Position numbers and translations under genes: made by a program. Shown here in pieces: positions 35,534 through 44,059 of a DNA stretch of 64,000 bases (positions are counted from its first letter, which is position 1; every line of letters starts with the position of its first letter). The stretch covers positions 2,621,001-2,685,000 of the forward strand of contig NZ_CP026118.1 of assembly GCF_004101865.1 (NCBI RefSeq), read 5' to 3'. This stretch comes from Halobacillus litoralis (GTDB lineage Bacteria; Bacillota; Bacilli; Bacillales; Halobacillaceae). The notes below the pieces were generated by a model, which was not told the DNA's origin, searched no databases, and saw only the letters and a program-made list of their open reading frames with translations.

Positions 35534-36895
35534 TCAAATGTCATTTTTTTGAACAACAGCTAGGTGTTTGATCTTTCGTGAGTAAACGAAAAGAGTCGTC
35601 CATGATGCAACCATCAAAATAATTAAAATACCGAAGGGAAGCTTGAAATTCACTGCTGTGTAGGGCTGTGAACTTATTTCCAGCAAAATACCGGCAAGCA
35701 CAGAACCGGTAGCGCTCCCTATAAAGTGGGTTTGTTGTTTTAATCCTATCCCAGCACCGATTTGATTATTCGGCAAGATTTTTGAGATTTCATTTGTAGA
35801 ACTGGAAGATAGGCTGGAAAAACCAAAACTTGTGAACATATATGCGACCATGATCATATAAGGATTGACTCCGGCTAAGAAGAAAAAAACCAATGCAGAG
35901 ATCATCAATAAAATCTGGGATAAGAGCAGCACTTTGATATTTCCATATGAATCGATCAACCGTCCGACGTAAATAGCGGCGACAGCAGATAGGATGGCAC
36001 CTGGGAAAATAATGAAACCAATGGCTGCCGCTCCGTGTCCATATACTTGTTCAAGCATAATCGGCATCAAAAAAAGTACCGCAAAGTGGAGAGTGAAACC
36101 GATATAACTCATGAACACTATTCTGCGGTAATGGCTATTCAACACTAGTTCGGGTTGAATGAAAGGTGCTTTTGTTCTGTTTATCCGCCACCATAATAAA
36201 GCAGCAGATAACAAGCCCCCGAGCAAGTAAAAATGTGTGAATGTTGAAATATATAAAAGAAACAAAGTAGCACTCGTACCGGATAATATTGCTCCAATGA
36301 CATCGAAGCGTCCACGTTCTGCTTGTTCTAAAGGCATAAACTTATACAGGACAGGGAGGACGCCGAATACCATGAAGGTCACGATGAATAAAAAGTTCCA
36401 ATTCAGATAATCTGTAATCAATCCACCCACGACAGGTCCTAGCCCGAATCCCAGAGATGTCGCAGAGGCAATAAGAGCATAAGCACTTCCACGTCTGGTC
36501 ATAGGAATGTACCTCCCGGCGAAAACCATAGACAGGCCCGGGATCGACGCTGCCCCTGCAGCTTGGCATAAGCGGGAAATGAGCAGCCATAGGTAGCTGT
36601 CGGCAAAGAAACCGATAAATGACGATAAGCTGAAAATTGAAATCCCGATGGTTAACAAAGTTCGAATTGGGAGATAATCTGATAATCTAGTAAAAGTGAT
36701 TGTGAAAATTGCCAAAACAATCGAGTAACCTGACACTATCCAGGCTCCCTCAGAAGGTTGTAAGGAGAATTCACTTAATATATTTGGTAAAGCGATATTG
36801 AACATCGTCGTATTCATAACAACAATCAAAATTGATGCGCTCAAGATGAACACCGTTCGAAAGTGTTCATTTGAAGGACGAGACATAGATTTCAT
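35534..36895 (-). CDS. MFS drug-efflux-type transporter (DHA2-like)
   Basis: A 453-residue membrane protein with 12-14 hydrophobic helices. The N-terminal motif VVMNTTMFNIALPNILSEF, the TRLSDYLPIRTLL loop and the GPVVGGLITDYLNW motif C mark a proton-antiport efflux pump of the DHA2/Tet(L)-like group. AAGGAGG lies upstream. It is likely a drug or toxic-compound exporter. No regulator is adjacent, so the substrate is unknown. Confidence 0.85.
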   Translation of the reverse strand: MKSMSRPSNEHFRTVFILSASILIVVMNTTMFNIALPNILSEFSLQPSEGAWIVSGYSIVLAIFTITFTRLSDYLPIRTLLTIGISIFSLSSFIGFFADSYLWLLISRLCQAAGAASIPGLSMVFAGRYIPMTRRGSAYALIASATSLGFGLGPVVGGLITDYLNWNFLFIVTFMVFGVLPVLYKFMPLEQAERGRFDVIGAILSGTSATLFLLYISTFTHFYLLGGLLSAALLWWRINRTKAPFIQPELVLNSHYRRIVFMSYIGFTLHFAVLFLMPIMLEQVYGHGAAAIGFIIFPGAILSAVAAIYVGRLIDSYGNIKVLLLSQILLMISALVFFFLAGVNPYMIMVAYMFTSFGFSSLSSSSTNEISKILPNNQIGAGIGLKQQTHFIGSATGSVLAGILLEISSQPYTAVNFKLPFGILIILMVASWTTLFVYSRKIKHLAVVQKNDI

Positions 36896-36996
36896 ATAAG
36901 TCCCCCTCCTTATTCAAAGGAATTATTCGTTAGACACCCGAAATACTATACCACAACTTTCCATGATAGAAAAATGGCTGAATAATTTGGCAATGT

Positions 36997-37037
36997 AAAA
37001 GGCCTCCCTTCATTGACTCAATGAAGGGAGGCCTTTG
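36997..37037. terminator. Intrinsic terminator
   Basis: A 16-bp-plus perfect stem (AAAAGGCCTCCCTTCAT with its complement). It mainly serves the minus-strand pncA-like gene, which ends at 37081. Confidence 0.85.
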
Positions 37038-37080
37038 TGGGTTTCTATTAAAGTGATTTTCCTGCATGAATAAACACAAC

Positions 37081-37629
37081 CTATAACACAGTAGCTCCGA
37101 GTGAATTCTCAAAGTGAGAAATTGCCCATTCATGACCGGTAGGGTTGAAACTTGCAACTCCATCCCGGTGAATAGTGAGCTTATATCCAAGGTTATAAGC
37201 ATCCACCGCAGTATGAAGAACACAGATATCTGTGCAGACTCCGGCAATGTGGAGGTCGGTAATCCTTCTTTGTCTGAGCATCAAATCCAAGTCCGTACCT
37301 GCAAAAGCGCTGTATCGCGTTTTATCCATGTAAGATAAATTGGACTTCATTTGGTATTCTTCGTAAAGACTCTGCAGGGAACCAAAGAGCTTACGCCCCT
37401 CTGTCCCTCTAATGTTGTGGGGAGGGAACAAATCGGTTTCTGGATGGTATGGATCTCCCTCTTGGTGCGCGTCGACACCGAAAACGACAAAATCTTCGCT
37501 TTTTAAGAATTGCTCAGTGAGGCTGGTTACATACCCCTCAAGCGCTTGTGCAGGTAGACCACATGTTAATGCACCGTTTTCAGAAACAAAATCATTTGTG
37601 TAATCAATAATAATCAAGGCACGTTTCAT
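37081..37629 (-). CDS. pncA: Nicotinamidase / isochorismatase-fold cysteine hydrolase
   Basis: A 182-residue enzyme, the size of B. subtilis PncA, predicted to convert nicotinamide to nicotinate for NAD salvage. The catalytic triad is Asp in IIDYTNDF, Lys in MDKTRYSAF and Cys in GVCTDICVLHT. Metal ligands are in VDAHQEGDPYHPETDLFPPH. GGAGG precedes the ATG. It follows the NorA-like gene on the same strand after 57 bp, so cotranscription is possible. Confidence 0.9.
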   Translation of the reverse strand: MKRALIIIDYTNDFVSENGALTCGLPAQALEGYVTSLTEQFLKSEDFVVFGVDAHQEGDPYHPETDLFPPHNIRGTEGRKLFGSLQSLYEEYQMKSNLSYMDKTRYSAFAGTDLDLMLRQRRITDLHIAGVCTDICVLHTAVDAYNLGYKLTIHRDGVASFNPTGHEWAISHFENSLGATVL

Positions 37630-37686
37630 AAGATTCCTCCAGATGGTCTTTACACATATTTTAACAGAAGAGGGAGGAATTATTCA

Positions 37687-38913
37687 TTAATAGCTGGGAA
37701 CTTGTTTGGCGGCAGGTTCGTTTTTCTGCATAGTGATCAACATCAATCCTCCGCAAAGAAATAAGAGACCACTGGTGACAAAAAAGACCATAGAAAAGCC
37801 ATATGCGCCAGCAATCATACCGCCCATCGCAGGGCCGATAATGTTGCCGAGAAAACGAATGCTGGTATTATATCCCAGAACTTCTCCTTGCATAGCAATA
37901 GGGGCTTCCTGTCTGATATAAGCAGTCCGTACGGGGATGATTCCTCCAATAGATACTCCAAGTAAAAAGCGTAAGAAGACCAGTTGCCATATATTCGTAA
38001 CGAAGGCAGCAGGGAAATAAACCAGCCCTGCCATAAAAAGTAAGAAAACTAGAATTTTGATATAGCCTAATTTATCAGCAATTCTCCCCCAGCGTTTTGC
38101 CATCATCAAATTACCAAGACCCGCAGCTGAAAAAGCGATTCCAGAGAATAAGGCAAGGTTTTCCGCCCCATGTAACTCTCCTACAAACAAGGATAAAATC
38201 GGCTGGATACTGAAGTGAGCGATTTGTACAAATAAGGAAACAATCATCACCATCAGCAGGACTGGGTGTTTGATTATATGTGAGAGAACTTCTTTTGTTT
38301 GGTAACTCGCTTTTTCGTCAACATTATCATTTTCAATTCGTTGTTCTTGAATACCATAATAAACGATGATGGCAGATAAACATATAGTGATGGAAACGAA
38401 TTGAAAAGTGGTCGCATATCCGATCGAATCGGCAATCCAACCTCCCAGCATCGGCCCTAGCAGACTTCCAGTGATGCTCCCTGTTTGTAAAGTCCCCAAA
38501 ACCTGTCCAGCGATATTTTTCGGCGTTTGGGTAGAGATGAGTGCCTGGGACATGGGAATGAAACCGGTGAAAACTCCCATGAATAACCTGAGCATGAATA
38601 ATTGCCATACAGTCGTTACGAACCCCATCAGAAGTACAGATAAAGCGAGTCCTACAGCTGAAATGATGAGGATTTTTTTCCTGCCGTACTTATCCCCGAT
38701 TTTCCCCCATACAGGAGAACAGATGAAGGCAGAAACGAATGTAATTCCGAAAACCCATCCTGACCATGTTTGTACGAACTCATCTGAGAAGTTGCCAAGC
38801 TCTTCTATATAAAGAGAAATAAAAGGTAAAACCATAGTAATGCTGCCTGCTATGAAAAAGTTAGCAAACCACATGATCCATAAATTTTTTCTGGATTGTA
38901 CTTCATTGTCCAG
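37687..38913 (-). CDS. MFS multidrug efflux transporter (NorA/YfmO-like), probable CTG start
   Basis: About 408 residues with 12 membrane helices, DHA1 group. GKIGDKYGRKKIL is the loop 2-3 motif and GSLLGPMLGGWIADSIG is motif C, which marks proton-driven drug export. The first ATG (38874) falls inside the first helix. The frame runs upstream through RKNLWI, as in relatives whose N-terminus is basic, to a CTG at 38913 that has AGGAAGAAGGG nine bases upstream. No ATG, GTG or TTG occurs in between. So the start is likely CTG, or a sequencing error hides it. Substrate unknown. Confidence 0.82.
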   Translation of the reverse strand: MDNEVQSRKNLWIMWFANFFIAGSITMVLPFISLYIEELGNFSDEFVQTWSGWVFGITFVSAFICSPVWGKIGDKYGRKKILIISAVGLALSVLLMGFVTTVWQLFMLRLFMGVFTGFIPMSQALISTQTPKNIAGQVLGTLQTGSITGSLLGPMLGGWIADSIGYATTFQFVSITICLSAIIVYYGIQEQRIENDNVDEKASYQTKEVLSHIIKHPVLLMVMIVSLFVQIAHFSIQPILSLFVGELHGAENLALFSGIAFSAAGLGNLMMAKRWGRIADKLGYIKILVFLLFMAGLVYFPAAFVTNIWQLVFLRFLLGVSIGGIIPVRTAYIRQEAPIAMQGEVLGYNTSIRFLGNIIGPAMGGMIAGAYGFSMVFFVTSGLLFLCGGLMLITMQKNEPAAKQVPSY

Positions 38914-39076
38914 GATAGAAATCCCTTCTTCCTATATATTTCGACACTCTAAATATATATCATAACCTCGTCTGCGCTCAAACCTTTTTGCTTATATTAC
39001 CGATTTAGTTTTTATCGTTTGTCACTTATAGCGTTTTTAATTGAGAGGGAAGGGAATTCCAACTATATTAACAAAA

Positions 39077-39142
39077 TGATAACGGTTGCAAAACTTGTAT
39101 ATACAGATTATAATCTAAATTAGATCATGTATATACAAGTTG
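39077..39142 (+). promoter_or_regulatory. Trehalose operon promoter with cre and two TreR-type operators
   Basis: -35 TTGCAA (39086-39091), a 17-bp spacer, -10 TATAAT (39109-39114). A cre-like TGATAACGGTTGCA (39077-39090, 13 of 14) overlaps the -35. Operator 1, AACTTGTATATACAG (39092-39106), fills the spacer, and operator 2, ATGTATATACAAGTTG (39127-39142), lies just downstream. Both share TGTATATACA, as in known TreR sites. So TreR and CcpA should both repress. The leader from about 39120 to 39322 is long and holds no plus-strand gene. Confidence 0.85.
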
Positions 39143-39322
39143 TTGTTTGTGTAAGCGGTTAAGTAGTCCGTGTTTTTGGATTTGGAAATATAGAGCCAGG
39201 TCATCTTCACGAATAGTGATGCCTTTGAAATGCAAGCCAGTCGCTGGAGCATCTGTAATTGGTTCAGGTAAAGTCCCGATGATGACTGTGAATAAAACTA
39301 AATTACCCAGGGAGGTATGGAA

Positions 39323-40732
39323 ATGAATCACAGAAAGCAAGCCGAGCAAATATTAGAAGCTATCGGTGGAAAGGAAAACTTGTCTGCTGCGACACATTGT
39401 GTCACTCGACTTCGATTAGCATTGCACGATGAAGGAATTGTTGATCAGGAAAAGTTGAATAATATTGATGCCGTAAAAGGTGCATTTTCTACTAATGGTC
39501 AATTTCAAATCGTCGTAGGTCAAGGTACTGTCGATAAAGTTTATAAGGAACTCGTCGACCTGGCTGGAGTCGGGGAATCGTCAAAAGAGGAAGTGAAAGA
39601 AGCATCCAAACAAAAAATGAATCCATTACAACGTGCCATCAAAACATTAGCTGACATCTTTATACCGATTTTACCTGCGATTGTAACGGCTGGTCTCTTA
39701 TTAGGGATTAATAATATCCTTACAGCGACCGGTATTTTCTGGGATGACCAATCCATCATTGATGTGTATCCGCAATGGTCAGGGATAGCTAATATGATTA
39801 TCATCATCGCGAACACCGCCTTCGTATTCTTACCTGGTCTCATAGGGTGGTCGGCCGTTAAAAAATTCGGTGGCAGCCCGATACTTGGTATTGTTATTGG
39901 TTTAGTTCTTGTTCACCCTGACTTGTTGAATGCATGGTCTTATGGTGAAGCTGTTAAAGAAGGATCCGTACCGACGTGGGATTTATTCGGTATGACAGTT
40001 GAGAAGATCGGTTATCAAGGACAAGTGTTACCTGTTCTGGTTGCATCATACTTATTGACGAAAATCGAACTTTTTTTACGTAAGCGTATTCCGGATAGTA
40101 TTCAACTCTTATTTGTAGGACCAATAGCTTTGCTGTTAACTGGTTTCTTGACCTTCATCATAATCGGTCCTGTCACATTCGCCATTGGTAACTGGATTAC
40201 AGATGGTCTTGTCGCTACATTCGATATGTTCGCATGGCTAGGTGGTCTGATTTATGGTGGCCTGTATGGTGTGCTGGTTATTACAGGTATGCACCATACT
40301 TTCCTCGCTGTAGATATTCAACTGGTCGGTAGTACTGGTACGACCTTCTTATGGCCAATGCTTGCTTTGTCCAACATCGCCCAAGGTTCAGCGGCGTTTG
40401 CAATCTGGGCTGCTTCTAAAGATGACAAATTAAAAGGTTTGGGATTGTCCTCTGGTATTTCAGCGTGGTTAGGTATTACAGAGCCGGCCTTGTTCGGTGT
40501 AAACCTTCGTTTTAAATATCCGTTTATAATCGCAATCAGTTCGTCAGCCATTGCAGGACTATACATTTCTGCTCAAGGTGTATTGGCTAATTCCATTGGT
40601 GTCGGGGGCGTACCCGGGATTTTCTCTATTGTCACGGATTACTGGTTAGATTTCATTATCGGCATGGCCATTGTCATCATCCTGCCATCTGTCGGAACTT
40701 ACCTTTATGCTAAGCGCAAAAAAGACGTTTAA
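39323..40732 (+). CDS. treP: Trehalose-specific PTS enzyme IIBC
   Basis: About 469 residues. The EIIB domain (about 1-80) carries the phosphorylated Cys26 in AATHCVTRLRLAL, followed by the membrane EIIC domain (about 105-465, ten or so helices, HHTFLAVDIQL and GITEPALFGVNLRF motifs). It imports trehalose and phosphorylates it to trehalose 6-phosphate. No EIIA domain is attached, so a shared EIIA-Glc must serve it. The ATG at 39323 has GGAGG at proper spacing; the ATG at 39317 is too close. It is first in the treP-treA-treR operon. Confidence 0.95.
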   Translation: MNHRKQAEQILEAIGGKENLSAATHCVTRLRLALHDEGIVDQEKLNNIDAVKGAFSTNGQFQIVVGQGTVDKVYKELVDLAGVGESSKEEVKEASKQKMNPLQRAIKTLADIFIPILPAIVTAGLLLGINNILTATGIFWDDQSIIDVYPQWSGIANMIIIIANTAFVFLPGLIGWSAVKKFGGSPILGIVIGLVLVHPDLLNAWSYGEAVKEGSVPTWDLFGMTVEKIGYQGQVLPVLVASYLLTKIELFLRKRIPDSIQLLFVGPIALLLTGFLTFIIIGPVTFAIGNWITDGLVATFDMFAWLGGLIYGGLYGVLVITGMHHTFLAVDIQLVGSTGTTFLWPMLALSNIAQGSAAFAIWAASKDDKLKGLGLSSGISAWLGITEPALFGVNLRFKYPFIIAISSSAIAGLYISAQGVLANSIGVGGVPGIFSIVTDYWLDFIIGMAIVIILPSVGTYLYAKRKKDV

Positions 40733-40758
40733 AAACTTGAAACGGTGGTGCTACTACA

Positions 40759-42444
40759 ATGATTGAACAACCTTGGTGGAAAAAAGCTGTCGTTTATCAG
40801 ATTTATCCGAAAAGCTTTAATGATACGACCGGAAGTGGAGTCGGTGATATCCAGGGTATCATCGAAAAGCTGGACTATTTGAATGAACTCGGGGTTGATG
40901 TTCTATGGCTGACCCCGATGTACAAGTCCCCGCAGAACGACAATGGGTATGATATTAGTGATTACTATGACATTCATGATGAGTATGGCACCATGGAGGA
41001 CTTTGAACGTTTATTAAAGGAAACTCATGAACGTGGTATGAAATTGATCATGGATATCGTGGTCAATCACACTTCGACAGATCATAAGTGGTTTCAGGAA
41101 TCTCGGAAATCCAAGGATAACCCCTATCGTAATTATTACATTTGGCGGGACCCTGTCAATGGAGAGGAACCTACGAACTGGAAGTCAAAATTTGGGGGGA
41201 GCGCTTGGAAATACGATGATAATACGGGGCAATATTACTTGCACCTATTCGATGTCACCCAAGCAGATTTGAATTGGGAAAATGAACAAGTCCGTGAAGA
41301 TATTTATGAAATGATGCGCTTCTGGGCGATTAAAGGAGTTGATGGGTTCCGGTTGGACGTCATCAACCTCATTTCTAAAAATCAAAAGTTCCCGAATGAC
41401 GATGGAAGTGTCGCACCAGGAGACGGACGTAAATTTTACACAGATGGGCCAAGAGTCCACGAGTATATGCAGGAAATGAACCAGGCTGTATTTAAACCTT
41501 ATGATTTGATGACTGTAGGGGAAATGTCTTCCACGACCATCGATCACTGTGTGAAGTACACAGCTCCTGATCGAAATGAGTTGAGCATGACTTTCAACTT
41601 TCATCATTTGAAAGTCGATTACCCAAATGGGAATAAGTGGACTGTCGCTGACTTCGATTTCCATCAATTGAAAGGCATTCTTTCCCAATGGCAGCGGGAA
41701 ATGAATAAAGGGAACGGATGGAATGCTTTGTTCTGGTGTAATCATGATCAACCGAGAGTTCTTTCCCGGTTTGGCGATGACGTACACTACCCCATAGAAT
41801 CAGGGAAAATGCTCGCGACTACGATCCATATGATGCAAGGGACTCCTTATATTTATCAGGGGGAAGAAATCGGGATGACGAACCCCAACTTTGAAAGCAT
41901 CCACCGTTATCGCGATGTAGAATCTTTGAATATGTATAAAGAGTTTAAAGCAGAAGGGGTGAGTGAAGAAGAAATCCTGGAGATACTGAAGCAAAAATCA
42001 CGGGATAATTCGCGTACCCCTGTCCAATGGAATAAGGGAGAGCACGCAGGCTTCACAAGCGGTACTCCCTGGATCGATGTTGCTGACAACTATAAAGACA
42101 TCAATGCAGAAGTCGTAAAGAATAATGAGGACTCGGTTTTCAAGCATTACCAAAAGCTGATTGAACTGAGGAAATCACACGAGATCATCACACATGGAGA
42201 CTACCGATTGTTGACCCCGGATCATGAGAGAGTCTTTGCATACTTACGTGAATGGAATGGTGAACAATTGTTAGTCGTTAATAATTTTTATGGTGAGGAT
42301 ACCTCTTTCAAATGGCCAGCAGACACTATAATGGAAGGGAAAGCAGGAATCTTACTGAGTAATTACAGTGACTCTACAGGGGACTATAAGAATGTGAGTC
42401 TGCGTCCATACGAGTCTGTGGTTTATCATATTCAAAGTCACTGA
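40759..42444 (+). CDS. treA: Alpha,alpha-phosphotrehalase
   Basis: A 561-residue GH13 enzyme that splits trehalose 6-phosphate into glucose and glucose 6-phosphate in the cytoplasm. GH13 motifs are in order: DIVVNHTS, nucleophile Asp in GFRLDVIN, general acid Glu in TVGEMSS and FWCNHDQPR. Length is typical. It starts 26 bp after treP and is followed closely by treR, as in B. subtilis. Confidence 0.96.
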   Translation: MIEQPWWKKAVVYQIYPKSFNDTTGSGVGDIQGIIEKLDYLNELGVDVLWLTPMYKSPQNDNGYDISDYYDIHDEYGTMEDFERLLKETHERGMKLIMDIVVNHTSTDHKWFQESRKSKDNPYRNYYIWRDPVNGEEPTNWKSKFGGSAWKYDDNTGQYYLHLFDVTQADLNWENEQVREDIYEMMRFWAIKGVDGFRLDVINLISKNQKFPNDDGSVAPGDGRKFYTDGPRVHEYMQEMNQAVFKPYDLMTVGEMSSTTIDHCVKYTAPDRNELSMTFNFHHLKVDYPNGNKWTVADFDFHQLKGILSQWQREMNKGNGWNALFWCNHDQPRVLSRFGDDVHYPIESGKMLATTIHMMQGTPYIYQGEEIGMTNPNFESIHRYRDVESLNMYKEFKAEGVSEEEILEILKQKSRDNSRTPVQWNKGEHAGFTSGTPWIDVADNYKDINAEVVKNNEDSVFKHYQKLIELRKSHEIITHGDYRLLTPDHERVFAYLREWNGEQLLVVNNFYGEDTSFKWPADTIMEGKAGILLSNYSDSTGDYKNVSLRPYESVVYHIQSH

Positions 42445-42467
42445 TATACTGAGTAAGGTGATGGACG

Positions 42468-43184
42468 ATGAAAAATAAGTATGTCGAAATTTATAACAAA
42501 CTCGTACAATTGATTCAGCAGGGCGATTTTTCTGCTGGTGACACTCTACCTTCTGAACATGACTTAAGCGCACAATATAGCACATCACGGGAAACAATCC
42601 GGAAAGCATTGAGCCTGCTTTCTCAGAATGGTTATATCCAAAAAGTGCGTGGAAAAGGTTCAGTTGTATTAGATCAAAACAAATTTGAATTTCCTGTTTC
42701 AGGACTGACAAGTTTCAAAGAGTTGGCCATTAAAATGGGACAGAATTTTCAAACTCACGTGCATGAGCTGACGCTAGTCAAGGGAAAAGGAGAAGTTGCG
42801 AAGCAATTGAACTGCAACAAAACCTCTAGGTTGTGGAAAGTAGTGCGGTCGAGAGAAATCAGCGGTGAAAGGATTATTTTGGATAAAGATTATCTCCGAG
42901 AAGACCTGATCCCTGATTTGACGAAAGAAATTGCTGAGCAATCGCTGTATGACTATATTGAGAAAGCTCTTGGTTTAGAAATAAGCTTTGCTAAAAAGGA
43001 AATTGTCATTGAGCCGATTACCGAAGAAGATTTGGAGTTCTTAGACTTGAATGGTCACTCTCAAGTGGTCGTCATAAGAAGCTACGTCTATCTTTCTGAT
43101 ACGACAGTTTTCCAATTCACTGAATCCAGGCATAGGCCGGATAAATTTCAATTCGTTGATTTCGCCCGGCGTACAAAGGTCTGA
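42468..43184 (+). CDS. treR: Trehalose operon repressor, GntR/HutC family
   Basis: A 238-residue regulator: winged HTH at about 1-70 (LPSEHDLSAQYSTSRETIRKALSLL) and a UTRA effector domain at about 90-235. In B. subtilis the effector is trehalose 6-phosphate. It should bind the two TGTATATACA operators before treP. It is the last gene of the operon, so it controls its own level. A strong terminator follows. Confidence 0.94.
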   Translation: MKNKYVEIYNKLVQLIQQGDFSAGDTLPSEHDLSAQYSTSRETIRKALSLLSQNGYIQKVRGKGSVVLDQNKFEFPVSGLTSFKELAIKMGQNFQTHVHELTLVKGKGEVAKQLNCNKTSRLWKVVRSREISGERIILDKDYLREDLIPDLTKEIAEQSLYDYIEKALGLEISFAKKEIVIEPITEEDLEFLDLNGHSQVVVIRSYVYLSDTTVFQFTESRHRPDKFQFVDFARRTKV

Positions 43185-43228
43185 AACAAAGGAGAACCGC
43201 ATTCTGGGTTCTCCTTTGTTTTTTTTTA
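43184..43228 (+). terminator. Terminator of the tre operon
   Basis: A 15-bp perfect stem (43184-43198 with 43207-43221) followed by a long T run. Confidence 0.9.
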
Positions 43229-43276
43229 GTAAAACGTTAAAATAGAAGTAGAATAAAAAGTAATGGGGTGGAAAGA

Positions 43277-43786
43277 ATGTTCGTAATTGGAGCTACTAAA
43301 AAGCTGCAAAATGAATTGAGAAAACCTATAGAGGATGTCGAAGAATATAATAATGTCCCTGAAATCCATCAATGGCATGCGAATATTATCACCCTCAACC
43401 GTAGAAAATGCTTGCTTTTGATTAATAATGAAACCGGCTTGAACCTTACGTTATTCGGTTTACGGAAGCAACAGTTTGAACATCTGGATAGTGTGATAAA
43501 AGGTTCACTTCAGCAACTTTTCCAACTATTGGAAGTTGATCAGGAAATTGCTGATTACATGCTGGGAGCAGCAGATGAAATTGTTTATACAAAAACGAAA
43601 AGCCGTAAAACATTAGGGCGAATGAACGAAATCAAATTTATGATTGAGTCGAAAATTGAAGGCTTGAATTATGAAGAAATCGATGCGGTGGAAATTAATG
43701 AGTTCTGCAACAATCATCTCATCCTAACTTCGCTTAAAGAAAAAAACCCCTACGATACATTTGCAAAATATTTTGAAGAGAAGTAG
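43277..43786 (+). CDS. DUF6933-like protein
   Basis: A 169-residue cytoplasmic protein starting MFVIGATKKLQNEL, resembling the DUF6933 group, whose members often begin with this motif and have no known function. The ATG at 43277 has GGGGTGG six bases upstream. There are no membrane segments or catalytic motifs. It stands between the tre operon and the persulfide dioxygenase gene, with terminators on both sides. Confidence 0.65.
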   Translation: MFVIGATKKLQNELRKPIEDVEEYNNVPEIHQWHANIITLNRRKCLLLINNETGLNLTLFGLRKQQFEHLDSVIKGSLQQLFQLLEVDQEIADYMLGAADEIVYTKTKSRKTLGRMNEIKFMIESKIEGLNYEEIDAVEINEFCNNHLILTSLKEKNPYDTFAKYFEEK

Positions 43787-43815
43787 TGCGTTTTTTCCAG
43801 CGCACTGCTTTTTTA
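43786..43815 (+). terminator. Intrinsic terminator
   Basis: A 6-bp AGTGCG/CGCACT stem at the end of the previous gene, followed by TGCTTTTTT. Confidence 0.65.
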
Positions 43816-44010
43816 TAATCCTTAAAGTTCCAACATTGTATGACTAGAGATTCCTGGTCTGCATATTGAATTTCAGTATTCTGAATTATAGACGCAATAT
43901 TGAACAGCCCTATTAATATATACTCACTACCACAATGGCAAAACATAAGGAAAAAGGAGTGTGGAGTGATAACATGGAAAAGGATATAGGGCGATTTAAA
44001 TGTTTTTAAT

Positions 44011-44029
44011 ATACGGATGAGGGTATAAT
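44011..44029 (+). promoter_or_regulatory. Promoter of the persulfide dioxygenase gene, possible CsoR/CstR-type site
   Basis: TATAAT at 44024-44029. The -10 overlaps a loose dyad ATAC-N8-GTAT (44011-44026), similar in layout to CsoR-family operators. The operator reading is tentative. The gap 43816-44010 shows no gene. Confidence 0.35.
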
Positions 44030-44059
44030 ACATATAGCAATGATATTGGAGGTATTTGA

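Noticed and set aside
41245..41787. 180-codon minus-strand frame
   Set aside because: It is antisense to treA, which has all its catalytic motifs; composition is that of a shadow frame.
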